Position numbers and translations under genes: made by a program
The notes under the pieces: model-generated
Told to the model about the DNA's origin: nothing
The model's database searches: none
The model's input: only the letters and a program-made list of their open reading frames with translations
Part shown: positions 25,786 to 34,285 of the stretch, piece by piece
Position numbering within the stretch: the stretch's first letter is position 1
Layout: every line of letters starts with the position of its first letter
Source: Natronorubrum texcoconense
GTDB taxonomy: Archaea; Halobacteriota; Halobacteria; Halobacteriales; Natrialbaceae
Reading direction: 5' to 3'
Length of the DNA stretch: 64,000 nt
Assembly (NCBI RefSeq): GCF_900100335.1
Contig: NZ_FNFE01000001.1
Span: 620,001-684,000 of the forward strand

Positions 25786-27564
25786 ATGCCTACTGACGTC
25801 GAGCAGTGGAAGGACGAACTCTACGGCACCGATATCCGGGCCGAAATCGAGCACTTCGCCGAGAACGGCTGGGAGTCGATTCCGGACGACGAACAGGACG
25901 CCTGGTTCGAGCGGTTCAAGTGGTACGGCCTGTACCACCAGCGAGCCGGTCAGGAGTCGTACTTCATGATGCGGATCGGTCCGCCGGGGGGCGTCCTCGA
26001 GCCCGGACAGTTCCGACGCATCGTCGAAATCGCGGACGAGTTCTCCCGCGGGCCCGCGACAAACCCCGAGTTCGGCAACGGCTGGCTCGACGTGACGACC
26101 CGACAGGCGATCCAACTCCACTGGATTCGTCTCGAGGACGTCCCCGAAATTTTCGAGCAGCTAGAGGACGTCGGCCTCTCGACGGTCCAGGCTTGCGGTG
26201 ACTCCTGGCGGAACATCGTCGGCTGTCCGGTCGCCGGCAAGGACAAACACGAGCACGTCGACGCCGACGCGCTCGCGACCGACCTCCACGACACGTTCAA
26301 GGAGAACGAGGCGCACTCGAACCTTCCTCGGAAGTGGAAGGTCTCGGTAACGGGCTGCGACGAGGGCTGCGGCCAGGGTGACATCAACGATCTGGCGTTC
26401 GAGCCCGCCGAGAAGGAGATCGACGGCGAGTCGGTAACCGGCTACAACGTCCGCGTCGGCGGCGGCCTCTCGCGCAACGAGCCGCGGTTCGCCCGGAACA
26501 TCGACGTTTTCGCCACGCCGGAGCAGGCCGTCGAGGTCGCGGGCGGCATCTCGGCGCTGTTCCGCGATCACGGCGACCGCGAGAACCGATACAACGCGCG
26601 AATCAAGTTCCTCGTCGACGAGTGGGGCCCCGAAAAGCTTCGCGAGACGCTCCAGGAGGAGTACATCGACTTCGAACTCGAGACCGCGGGCGAGGACCTC
26701 CGGGACTCCTACTCCTACAACGCGGGCGAGGCCGACGGCAAACACGACCACGTCGGCGTCCACGAGCAGGTCGACGGCAACTACTACGTCGGGCTGAACG
26801 TGCTGGTCGGCCGGATCGGCGTCGACGACGGCTACGCGCTCGCGGACGCGGCGGAGGAACACGGCTCGGGCGAGGTTCGACTCACCCAGCGTCAGAACAT
26901 CATCCTCACCGACGTGGCCGAGGAGAACGTCGACGACCTGCGCGCGGAACCGGTGCTCGAGGACTACAGCCCGGACCCGCACCCGTTCCAGCGCGGCTCC
27001 ATCGCCTGTACGGGGACCGAGTTCTGCTCGCTCTCGATCGTCGAGACGAAGAATCGCCAGGTTCGCTACGGCCGCTGGCTAACCGAGAACGTCACCCTCC
27101 CCGAGGGCGTCGAGAACTTCCACATCCACCTGTCGGGCTGTACGGCCTCCTGTGCCCAGCCACAGATCGCCGACGTCTCGCTGCGCGGCATGAAGACGCG
27201 CAAGAACGGCGAACCGGTCGAGGCGCTCGACATCGGCCTCGGCGGCGGCCTCGGCGAAGAGCCACAGTTCGCCTCGTGGGTCACCGAGCGCGTCCCGGCG
27301 GACGAGGTCCCCGGCGCGATCGCGAACCTGCTCGAGAACTTCGCGGAAGCGCGCGACAGCGACGAACAGAGCTTCCGGGAGTTCGTCGCCGACCGCGACG
27401 ACGAGGAACTCGCCGACCTGATCGAACCCGAGGAGACGAACTACGAGGACCCGTTCATGCACAACACGAAGCGAACGTGGTACCCCTACGCCGAGGAGGA
27501 CGGCCTCGACGAGAGTCCCGCTCCCGCTCGTGCGGACGGGACGCCGATCCCGTCGGACGACTGA
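25786..27564 (+). CDS. ferredoxin-dependent assimilatory nitrite (or sulfite) reductase
   Basis: This 592-residue sirohaem/4Fe-4S reductase has two ferrite-like halves. The four cluster/sirohaem Cys are C408 and C414 (C-T-G-T-E-F-C) and C452 and C456 (S-G-C-T-A-S-C). That is the C-x5-C...C-x3-C pattern of nitrite and sulfite reductases. It reduces nitrite to ammonium (or sulfite to sulfide) with ferredoxin. No nitrate reductase, nitrite transporter or sulfate-assimilation gene is next to it, so nitrite is likely, but sulfite is not excluded. The small DUF6360-like gene lies 129 bp downstream. The start is supported by a TATA box. Confidence 0.88.
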   Translation: MPTDVEQWKDELYGTDIRAEIEHFAENGWESIPDDEQDAWFERFKWYGLYHQRAGQESYFMMRIGPPGGVLEPGQFRRIVEIADEFSRGPATNPEFGNGWLDVTTRQAIQLHWIRLEDVPEIFEQLEDVGLSTVQACGDSWRNIVGCPVAGKDKHEHVDADALATDLHDTFKENEAHSNLPRKWKVSVTGCDEGCGQGDINDLAFEPAEKEIDGESVTGYNVRVGGGLSRNEPRFARNIDVFATPEQAVEVAGGISALFRDHGDRENRYNARIKFLVDEWGPEKLRETLQEEYIDFELETAGEDLRDSYSYNAGEADGKHDHVGVHEQVDGNYYVGLNVLVGRIGVDDGYALADAAEEHGSGEVRLTQRQNIILTDVAEENVDDLRAEPVLEDYSPDPHPFQRGSIACTGTEFCSLSIVETKNRQVRYGRWLTENVTLPEGVENFHIHLSGCTASCAQPQIADVSLRGMKTRKNGEPVEALDIGLGGGLGEEPQFASWVTERVPADEVPGAIANLLENFAEARDSDEQSFREFVADRDDEELADLIEPEETNYEDPFMHNTKRTWYPYAEEDGLDESPAPARADGTPIPSDD

Positions 27565-27693
27565 GCCTCGCAACGCCGAACCGGGCTACTGCGTTCTGCG
27601 GTACTGCGGTCCCCTTTTCGAACGCGCTGTACTGATTGCTTCGGCAGTGCCGGTCTCGAGTCGCCTAAGTGCGTTCGACCGCTCCGTTCCAGT

Positions 27694-27975
27694 ATGACCG
27701 ACCGACTGATGAAAGTCAACGCCTACACGACGCTCGACCTCGTCGATGCCGTCGCCAAGGGACAGGAGTTCGAAACCGAAGCGTTCGCCGTCGCGAACGC
27801 GACCTCCGACAAGAAGGTCCCCGACTGCGTCCGACTGCAGTTCGAACTCGACAACATGACCGAAGAACACCTTCCCGCTCACATGGAAGAACTCGAGTTG
27901 ACACCGGAGCAGGCGCGAACGCTCGCGGCCGACCTCGAGAAGCACGCGGATCGCGTCGAGAATCACGACCAGTAG
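27694..27975 (+). CDS. small DUF6360-like protein (93 aa)
   Basis: This 93-residue protein starts MTDRLMKVNAYTTLDLVDAVAKGQ and has a mixed alpha/beta pattern with an acidic helical tail. It resembles a small protein family common in haloarchaea (DUF6360-like by my recollection). It lies downstream of the nitrite reductase gene with a 129-bp gap, so it could be co-regulated. Function is unknown. Confidence 0.6.
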   Translation: MTDRLMKVNAYTTLDLVDAVAKGQEFETEAFAVANATSDKKVPDCVRLQFELDNMTEEHLPAHMEELELTPEQARTLAADLEKHADRVENHDQ

Positions 27976-28082
27976 CCGGATCCAGTAGGTCGGGTCGACG
28001 TCCAGAAAACCGGTGCACTGCGTATCGAGGTACACCGTCTCGGAGCGGAGAAGCGTCGGCGGATCGGCTGCACCGCACCTGC

Positions 28083-28904
28083 TCACGTTCGAGTCGCGAC
28101 GGTCTGCAGGTACTGGTTCTCGACGATCGCCGTCCCGTCCGTTGCACGGTTGTAGCGTTCGAAGACGTCGCCGAGATCGTTACGGAGACGCTCCCGTTCG
28201 TCCGCATCGAGCGTCTCGAGCGCCCGGATCGTCGGGCCGAAGTACGTGCTGAATACGTCCACCGCGTGATCGATCGATCGGTAGTACTGCAGTGCAGTCC
28301 GTCGGTTACTGTCGATCGTTCGCGTGTCCGCTCCGAGTAGTTCGTCGAGCCCCTCGTCAGTACCCCAACGGAGGGGCGACTGGACGCCGGGCGGTGGCGG
28401 AACGTACCGAGCGTGCGTGGCGAACCAGTCCCCGCTCCAGCCGTCGGGAATCGGACCTGCCAGGCCGATCCTGCCGCCGGGTTTGCACACCCGGAGCAAC
28501 TCACGTGCGGCCCGCTCCTGGTCGGGCGCAAACTGCACGCCGTACACCGAAAGGATCACGTCGAAGCTGTCGTCGGGGAAGGGCAGATCCTGTGCGTCGC
28601 CGACCCGAAAGTCGATCTCCTGTCCGTTGGCCCGTGCGCGGGTCTTCGCCCGCTCGATCAACTCGGGGACGTAGTCGAGACCCGTAACGTCGCAGTATCG
28701 ACGCTCCGCGACCAGCGCCGCCGTACCGCTTCCACACGCCACGTCCAGGACCCGTTCCCCGGGATGGGGGTCGACGGCTTCGCACAGCGTCTCGGCCATG
28801 ACGACGTTTTGCCGGGAGATCTCGTTGAAATCGCCGCTGGCCCACGTCTCTCGTTGCCCTTTCGTAATGCTGTCGTAGTCGGCCGAATCCGTGTCGTCGG
28901 TCAT
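28083..28904 (-). CDS. class I SAM-dependent methyltransferase (UbiE/MenG-like)
   Basis: This 273-residue Rossmann-fold methyltransferase has motif I VLDVACGSGTAAL (about 53-65), the acidic motif II strand VTGLDYV, and the post-motif block DLPFPDDSFDVILSVYGVQFAPD. It starts MTDDTDSADYDSITKGQRETWASG. Related enzymes methylate quinones, arsenite or small molecules, and the substrate is not known here. Its promoter region includes the 81-bp palindrome at 28922-29002. Confidence 0.83.
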   Translation of the reverse strand: MTDDTDSADYDSITKGQRETWASGDFNEISRQNVVMAETLCEAVDPHPGERVLDVACGSGTAALVAERRYCDVTGLDYVPELIERAKTRARANGQEIDFRVGDAQDLPFPDDSFDVILSVYGVQFAPDQERAARELLRVCKPGGRIGLAGPIPDGWSGDWFATHARYVPPPPGVQSPLRWGTDEGLDELLGADTRTIDSNRRTALQYYRSIDHAVDVFSTYFGPTIRALETLDADERERLRNDLGDVFERYNRATDGTAIVENQYLQTVATRT

Positions 28905-28921
28905 CTCGAGTGCCTCGTGTG

Positions 28922-29002
28922 ATACGGACCGTTGTAAGTCAGTTCCGGTGCAACCGCGACCGTTCTGCGGTTGCACCGGTAAACCGTTACAACGGACCGT
29001 AT
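28922..29002. repeat. 81-bp palindromic element, copy 1
   Basis: This is an almost perfect inverted repeat with ends ATACGGACCGTTGTAA and CCGTTACAACGGACCGTAT. Its core is ccggtgcaaccgc / gcggttgcaccgg around a short centre. It shares the end and core plan with 32781-32862 and is followed by a similar agtcgtcg. Its size and symmetry suggest a MITE-like or hairpin repeat rather than a gene. It lies immediately upstream of the methyltransferase gene. Confidence 0.65.
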
Positions 29003-29177
29003 GAGTCGTCGGTTTTCGCGGCCCGGTCGCTCAACGGTTAGAGAGGACGCCGGACCGCATATACATTGTGTGTCATTATCAAACATGGACTGGTCGGATC
29101 GCTATCTCTTTTCGGCGTCCGGAGTCACTCACTCACGTCGATCTAACGACCTAAAAACCCCATCGGGGAGCCGACGA

Positions 29178-31355
29178 TCAGTCGTCTTTGATCCGGCTCC
29201 CGCCCGGCGGCATGAAGTGTTGAATGCGGTCCGGACTGGCGATTTTCCGGACGAACGACTCGTCCTCGAACTCCTCGCGGAATCGTCGATAGATCCGCTT
29301 GGCCGCGTCGGCCTGCGCGTAGCGACCGGGCTCGAGTTCGATCGTCGTCGCCGCCCGATCGACGACGGCCGAGGGCGGCCCGCCGATGACGCGGGTGTAC
29401 GGCTCACACTGGATGCCGACCGCGACGCCGACCGGCGTATCGTCGTAGTAGGTTCGATCGCCGCGAATCGCGAAGCCGCCTTTCTCGAGGTACTCGCCGC
29501 TCTCCGGCGTCTTGGTGACCTGGTCGGAGTCCACGGCGTAGACGTCGCCCGCGTAGCGACCGTCCTTCCAGACCGACGCGTAGGAGACGGCGAACTGCGC
29601 GGCCTCTTCGATGCTCGTCTCGGGCAGTTCGATATCCGAGGAGGACGCCTCGCTCGGATCCGTGGCCTTCAGGACGGTGACGGGGCCGCCGTGGGCCTGG
29701 GTGTGGAGGACTTTGTCGCCCGGCTCGAGGTACTTCTTCACTAACTCCTCGTTCTGATCGGCGTTGCGTCCGCCGATCACGAGGTAGCCGTCGCTGGTGT
29801 GGAACCAGCGGAACCGGTCGTACCAGGGTTCGTTCTCGCGGACCGGAACGGAGGGCATCGAGAGCCAGTCTCGATCCTCGTTCTCCTCCTCGTCCGCGTC
29901 GTCTCCCTCGTCCTCACCGTCGTCGGCTTCCCACTGGTCGCGACGGCGCTTGGCTTCCTCGAGGTCCTTTCGGGTGTTCTCGATGGCCGAAAGCGCCCCT
30001 TCCTTTTTCTCCTCGACGGCTTTGGCCTCGGTGTAGAGTCGGTCGGCGTTCTGCTCGACGCCCTGGGTGGTCTCGAGGTCGACGTAGTCGCCATCGACCT
30101 CGACCGTCACGATCCCCTCGCTGCCGTCGACGTCGATGACCGCCTCCGCGGCTTCGATCCCCTGCTCCGCGCCGGCCTCGAAGCGCTCCTCGATCTCGTC
30201 CCAGGGCCGGTCCTGGGCGCGCGCCTCTTGGATCGTCGAGAGAATGTCGTCGACCAGGCCGTACTCGGCGTACAGCGACTCGGCCTGCTCGCGAAGCATG
30301 TCGGCCTCCTGCTCGAAGCCCTCGATCGCCCCCTCTTGTTGCTCGATGATGCGCTTCTGTTTGGCGATCTCCTCCTCGAAGTCGGGACGCTGGTCGGTCG
30401 GATCCGGCTCGCCTTCCTCCTCGAGTTCGAGCCGGAAGAAGTAGTCGTCGAGCGCGCTCAGATAGGAGTCGTACGGCTCCGAAGCCAGTTCGACGTGTTC
30501 CTCGAGCGGGAACGGCGTCGCGTCGACGACGCGGTCCGGACTCGAGTCGCCGCCGTCCCCGTCGTTCTCCTCGCCGTCCTCGCTGCCGTCGCCGTCCTCG
30601 CTCTCGTCCGCGAAGTAGAGTCGCGGATCGAAGTTACTGTTTCGCAGATCGAGCGCCAGCCGTTCGATCGCCTCGTAGAGTCGGTCGTAGACGTCCTCGC
30701 CGGCGTCGCTGATGTCCATCGCCTTCTCGACGCCCGCGCGGGTACAGATCTCCTCGGCGTAGAGGCCGCCGAAGTTGAGCTGGGTCGCCAGCGTTCGGAC
30801 GACGTCGGTGTCCGACTCCTCCATCTCGTAGTCGAACGCCTCCTGGGAGACCGTCAGCGGGTTCGTTCGGCTGTCCGGGAACTCGTAGCGCGAGCCCGGG
30901 ACGACCGTCCTCGACTTCAAGCGGACCGTCTCGAGGCAGTCGATCACTTCGTACTCGCCGTCGGTGACGGCGACGTTCCCCTGCCCGAACAGTTCGACGA
31001 TAATCCGAGTGGTGCCGTCCTCGCGCTCGAAGGTGAACTCGAGGATACGGTCGAACTCGAACTGCTCGACGCCGGCGAAGTCGGCCCCAGAGAGACGGTT
31101 TCGGAGCATCATCGCGAACTGCGGCGGTCGGCCCGGGGCGTCCGGCACGCGCTCGGGGGCGACCGTGTGGGCGCGTTTGACCTCGCCCACCTCGATGATG
31201 AGTTCGAGGCGGCCGCGATCGAAGTCCCGCATCTTGAGTCGCACGAGATCGTCGCCGTAGAGATAGGCCTTGTCGAGCTTCGCTCCCTCGTAGGCCCCGA
31301 GTTCCCCGACGAGGGCGGCGAGGTCGACGCTCGTAAGCTCCCGCTTTGGATCCAT
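29178..31355 (-). CDS. archaeal RqcH/NEMF ribosome-quality-control protein
   Basis: This 725-residue NFACT-domain protein has an NFACT-N domain (about 5-110) with the conserved D102-R103 pair, NFACT-M/coiled-coil segments and an acidic low-complexity insert near residues 265-290, then a C-terminal NFACT-R-like domain and a conserved PPGGSRIK end. RqcH/NEMF proteins bind the 50S subunit carrying stalled peptidyl-tRNA and add or assist C-terminal Ala tailing. The start MDPKRELTSVDLAAL is standard. Pelota lies about 7 kb away, so both main ribosome-rescue routes are in the window. Confidence 0.9.
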   Translation of the reverse strand: MDPKRELTSVDLAALVGELGAYEGAKLDKAYLYGDDLVRLKMRDFDRGRLELIIEVGEVKRAHTVAPERVPDAPGRPPQFAMMLRNRLSGADFAGVEQFEFDRILEFTFEREDGTTRIIVELFGQGNVAVTDGEYEVIDCLETVRLKSRTVVPGSRYEFPDSRTNPLTVSQEAFDYEMEESDTDVVRTLATQLNFGGLYAEEICTRAGVEKAMDISDAGEDVYDRLYEAIERLALDLRNSNFDPRLYFADESEDGDGSEDGEENDGDGGDSSPDRVVDATPFPLEEHVELASEPYDSYLSALDDYFFRLELEEEGEPDPTDQRPDFEEEIAKQKRIIEQQEGAIEGFEQEADMLREQAESLYAEYGLVDDILSTIQEARAQDRPWDEIEERFEAGAEQGIEAAEAVIDVDGSEGIVTVEVDGDYVDLETTQGVEQNADRLYTEAKAVEEKKEGALSAIENTRKDLEEAKRRRDQWEADDGEDEGDDADEEENEDRDWLSMPSVPVRENEPWYDRFRWFHTSDGYLVIGGRNADQNEELVKKYLEPGDKVLHTQAHGGPVTVLKATDPSEASSSDIELPETSIEEAAQFAVSYASVWKDGRYAGDVYAVDSDQVTKTPESGEYLEKGGFAIRGDRTYYDDTPVGVAVGIQCEPYTRVIGGPPSAVVDRAATTIELEPGRYAQADAAKRIYRRFREEFEDESFVRKIASPDRIQHFMPPGGSRIKDD

Positions 31356-31470
31356 ATCGTAACTGCCCGGCGCTGTCAAAAAGGCGTGTCGCTCCGTCGC
31401 GGCGACGGCGAGGGTGAAACGGGACCGACAGTCGGAAAGGCTAATCCGGACCGACCCCCTTCGTGACCGT

Positions 31471-31557
31471 ATGAGCGACACTGTCGACGCCCGACGAAAG
31501 CGGGCTGGGTGGCGCATCCAGCAGCGCGAACAGGACAGCGGAGGTCGCCACCCATGA
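31471..31557 (+). CDS. 28-codon ORF overlapping the start of the next gene
   Basis: The ORF encodes a short basic peptide that starts MSDTVDARRKRAGWRIQQRE. It ends TGA at 31555-31557, overlapping the ATG at 31554 as ATGA. GGAGGT at 31540-31545 lies within it, 8 nt before that ATG. A weak TATA-like ggctaatcc sits about 28 bp upstream. This may be a leaderless, coupled leader ORF or a genuine small gene. Confidence 0.4.
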   Translation: MSDTVDARRKRAGWRIQQREQDSGGRHP

Positions 31558-32192
31558 GCCAGCCAGACGACCGCCCGTGGAAGAAGGTCTCCCGGTTCCC
31601 CACGTTCGTCGACCACTTAGAGGACGAGGGCGCGTTTTCCGTCAGAGAAATCGTCGCGAACCTCGACGTCGACATCCCCGTCGACGGCATCGTCTACCAC
31701 GACCGGGGCATCCGCGCGCCGGGCTACGACGCGACGTTCATCCACGAGCCGTCCCGAAGTCGACCCGCGTTCAGCGTCGAAGTCGACACGGTCGGCCCGC
31801 GAAACACCTGGGCGGTGTTCGACGCCCAACTCGGCTGGGATCTCTACCTCCTACAGGCCGACGGCGTGGCGGCGCTCGCCTGGGTGAGCGACGAGGAGTA
31901 CAAGACCGAGGAGGCGACGATGTTCGAAACGAAACACGACGCGCTCGCCGCGGGTCGATTCTCATTCGGCGTCTTTCTCTACTCGGGCAGCGACTGGGAG
32001 GAGCGCGTCGACCGAATCGAGCGAACCGACGCGCCGGCGTATCTCAAGCGCGACGACGGCACGCCGGTGATCCCGCAGAGCCCCTCGGAGTTCTACGAGT
32101 ACATCGGCTCGAGCGCGACCGAGTTGCGCCAGAGTGGCGGCAACGCACCGCCGTATCTCGGAATCCTCGAGGTCGAGGTTACGATCGACTGA
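31554..32192 (+). CDS. hypothetical protein (212 aa)
   Basis: This 212-residue soluble protein begins MSQPDDRPWKKVSRFPTFVD. It contains alternating beta-strand and helical segments, a conserved-looking VDGIVYHDRGIRAPGY stretch and an acidic surface typical of halophiles. No family is recognised. Translation is probably coupled to the 28-codon ORF by an ATGA overlap and an internal GGAGGT. It could be an uncharacterised haloarchaeal enzyme or binding protein. Confidence 0.6.
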   Translation: MSQPDDRPWKKVSRFPTFVDHLEDEGAFSVREIVANLDVDIPVDGIVYHDRGIRAPGYDATFIHEPSRSRPAFSVEVDTVGPRNTWAVFDAQLGWDLYLLQADGVAALAWVSDEEYKTEEATMFETKHDALAAGRFSFGVFLYSGSDWEERVDRIERTDAPAYLKRDDGTPVIPQSPSEFYEYIGSSATELRQSGGNAPPYLGILEVEVTID

Positions 32193-32260
32193 CTGATCGG
32201 GTCCGAATTTTCGCCTCTCGAGTGCTCTGGAAGCGCAGGTAGCGACGGCGGGCGCGGTGA

Positions 32261-32683
32261 CTACCGGTGTTGCTCGAGAAACGCCTCGAGTTCCGACTCG
32301 ACGTCCGCGGGCGTCTCGTACTCGAGGACGCTGACCGCGTCGCTGCCGCGAATCATCGCGGAGAGGTCGTGGTCCGCCGCGGGACGGTACAGACAGAGCA
32401 CGGGCGTCTCCCCCTCGACCGCCCTCGCGATCTCGTAGCCGACGCCGAGGCTGGGCGTCGACACCTCCGCGACGAGACAGTCGGCCCGGCGGAGCCAGGC
32501 GACGTCCTGATCGTGAATGTCGGCGTCGGAGAGCCCCTCTTCTTCCTCTTTCGCTTCGATGTCTTCCACCCCGACGTGTTCGGTGAGGACCGTGCCGTGT
32601 CGCTCGATGATCTCGACCAGCTCCGCGTACAGGTCGACGTCGGACCGACCGCCGCGGATGGAGCCGCTGAAGAAGACGTCCAT
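32261..32683 (-). CDS. nucleoside 2-deoxyribosyltransferase / DNPH1-like N-hydrolase
   Basis: This 140-residue protein begins MDVFFSGSIRGGRSD and contains a buried Glu and the EVSTPSLGVGYEIARA block, typical of the N-deoxyribosyltransferase/RCL (DNPH1) family. These enzymes cleave or transfer the base of 2-deoxyribonucleotides, often for nucleotide salvage or sanitisation. It is short, as in DNPH1. The function is inferred from the family; the exact substrate is not clear. Confidence 0.72.
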   Translation of the reverse strand: MDVFFSGSIRGGRSDVDLYAELVEIIERHGTVLTEHVGVEDIEAKEEEEGLSDADIHDQDVAWLRRADCLVAEVSTPSLGVGYEIARAVEGETPVLCLYRPAADHDLSAMIRGSDAVSVLEYETPADVESELEAFLEQHR

Positions 32684-32780
32684 ACTGTGCCCCTGTCGTC
32701 CACTGGACTATCAGTATTGTCACACGGATCCGGTGCTCGAGTTCGTTCTCGGCGGCGGTCGAGAACGCATCTCGCTTCTC

Positions 32781-32862
32781 ATACGGAGTACTGTAACGAT
32801 TTACCGGCGCAACCGCGATCCGGGCGGCGGTTGCGCCGGAAATGACTTACAGTAAACCGTAT
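32781..32862. repeat. 82-bp palindromic element, copy 2
   Basis: This inverted repeat has ends ATACGGAGTACTGTAA and TTACAGTAAACCGTAT, with the core ccggcgcaaccgc / gcggttgcgccgg. It shares end and core sequences, and the following agtcgtcg, with 28922-29002. It lies just downstream of the TenA-like gene and overlaps only the end of its stop codon. It may act as a terminator-like hairpin or be a MITE-like insertion. Confidence 0.65.
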
Positions 32863-33629
32863 CAGTCGTCGAAGCCGTTGCCCGCGTCCTCGTACGCTGC
32901 GTCGAAGAACGCGACCTCGAGGTCGACCGTTCGCCGGAACAGCGATTCGACTCGAGCCTGCCGCCGCGGCGATAGCTCGGGACCGACGGCGTCGAGTTGG
33001 CCGCGGAGCCAGTCGACGAACTCGCGAAAGTCCGCGGTCGCGTGGAGATCGATCCATTCGGCGTAGTAAAACGGGAGATCGGCGCCCGCGCTCGGCGGGC
33101 CGTCGGCGTCGGGGTCCGCGTGCGTCTCGACGGCAGCGACGGCCCACTGCTCGTAGATCCACTCGGCGGGAACCAGCACGGCGAGCGTCTCCGCGTAGCC
33201 GCCCTCGCGGGACGCCCGGCCGAGCAGATCGATAAACGCCGCGGTGGGTTCGGCCAGCTGCGGATCGGTTCGGCGCGAGTCGGGCACCTCGAGCGCGTCG
33301 AACGAGCGCACGAAGTAGTCGTCCTCGTCGTCGGTGATCGTCTCGAGGAACTCGACGAGCGGTCGTTTCGCAGCCATATCGGGGGCCTGCCCGACCGCAC
33401 GGCCGAAGACGCTGACGAGGTCGTTGACGAAGGCGTAGTCCTGAACGAGGTAGTCGGCGAAGGCGTCGGTGGATAGCGTCCCGGCACCGAGTTCGTCCGT
33501 GAACGGGTGTTCGACCGCATCGGTCCAGGCAGGTTCCGACTGCTCGCGGAGCCAGTCGGTGAATCGGGCCTCGTCGGTTTCGTCGGCGCTGACTGCGTAC
33601 TCCGCGTACGTCTCGAACGGTTCAGTCAC
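32862..33629 (-). CDS. TenA-family protein, Glu type (no catalytic Cys)
   Basis: This 255-residue TenA/HEME-oxygenase-fold helical protein starts at GTG 33629. The position of the TenA nucleophile Cys135 is Ala155 with Glu156 next to it, so it is of the TenA_E type rather than a classical thiaminase II. Some TenA_E proteins are still implicated in thiamine salvage or have other roles. It overlaps the upstream TenA gene by 4 bp (GTGA), so the two are co-translated as a pair. Confidence 0.75.
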   Translation of the reverse strand: MTEPFETYAEYAVSADETDEARFTDWLREQSEPAWTDAVEHPFTDELGAGTLSTDAFADYLVQDYAFVNDLVSVFGRAVGQAPDMAAKRPLVEFLETITDDEDDYFVRSFDALEVPDSRRTDPQLAEPTAAFIDLLGRASREGGYAETLAVLVPAEWIYEQWAVAAVETHADPDADGPPSAGADLPFYYAEWIDLHATADFREFVDWLRGQLDAVGPELSPRRQARVESLFRRTVDLEVAFFDAAYEDAGNGFDD

Positions 33630-34285
33630 AGCTCCCACCCCTCGAGCGTGTACGCCATCTCCCAGAATCGATACTCGAGTTTGGCGCTCGTCAGAAACGC
33701 CTCTCGCATGGCGTCGTGTTCGCCGGGGTACGTTTCCGCACAGTGATCGACGAACTCCCGACACCACGCCGTCGCCTCGCGGAACTCCTCACTCGTGTAC
33801 ATCTCGATGAACGGCGTGTACCGGTGTTCTTCGTCGGCAAGTTCCGCCATGTGCTCGGCGACGTCGAGGTAGCCCTGCATGCAGGGGTACAGCGCCGCCG
33901 CGATTTCGGCGATCGACCCTTCGTAAGCGGTTCGCACGAGAAAGTTCGTGTAGGCGACGCAGGTCGGCGCCTTCTCAACGGACTCGAGTTCCGCTTGGCT
34001 GATTCCGTAGTCAGCCGCGAACTCCCGGTGGAGATCCATCTCGTGGTCGAGTACCTCGTGGGCGACGCCCAGCAGGTGGGTCATCGTCTCCTCGTCGCGA
34101 GCTTTCGAGCCCGCGATCGAGAACAGCCGCGCGTAATCGAGCAGGTAGCGATAATCCTGTTTCACCCAGTGGCGGAACGCCGCCTCGTCTACCGTCCCCG
34201 CCGCGAGTTCGCGGACGAACGGGTGGTCTTTCTGTGCCGTCCAGATGTGCTCGCCATCCGAGAGCAGTTGGTCGCTGAAAGCCAT
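33626..34285 (-). CDS. tenA: TenA-family aminopyrimidine aminohydrolase/thiaminase II (Cys type)
   Basis: This 219-residue TenA protein has the catalytic Cys135 in ALYPCMQGY at the same number as Bacillus TenA, and Glu/Tyr pairs in the active-site helices. TenA hydrolyses 4-amino-5-aminomethyl-2-methylpyrimidine (and thiamine) to HMP for thiamine salvage. It is first in a two-gene operon with the Glu-type TenA gene. A TATA-like sequence (34313-34321, minus strand) precedes the ATG by 28-36 bp. No TPP riboswitch is seen upstream. Confidence 0.83.
   Translation of the reverse strand: MAFSDQLLSDGEHIWTAQKDHPFVRELAAGTVDEAAFRHWVKQDYRYLLDYARLFSIAGSKARDEETMTHLLGVAHEVLDHEMDLHREFAADYGISQAELESVEKAPTCVAYTNFLVRTAYEGSIAEIAAALYPCMQGYLDVAEHMAELADEEHRYTPFIEMYTSEEFREATAWCREFVDHCAETYPGEHDAMREAFLTSAKLEYRFWEMAYTLEGWEL

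Noticed and set aside
29025-29065. A short tRNA-like stretch (gcccggtcgctcaacggttagag...)
   Set aside because: The D-arm-like part is present but no T-loop GGTTCGAAT or matching acceptor strand follows, so I do not call a tRNA.
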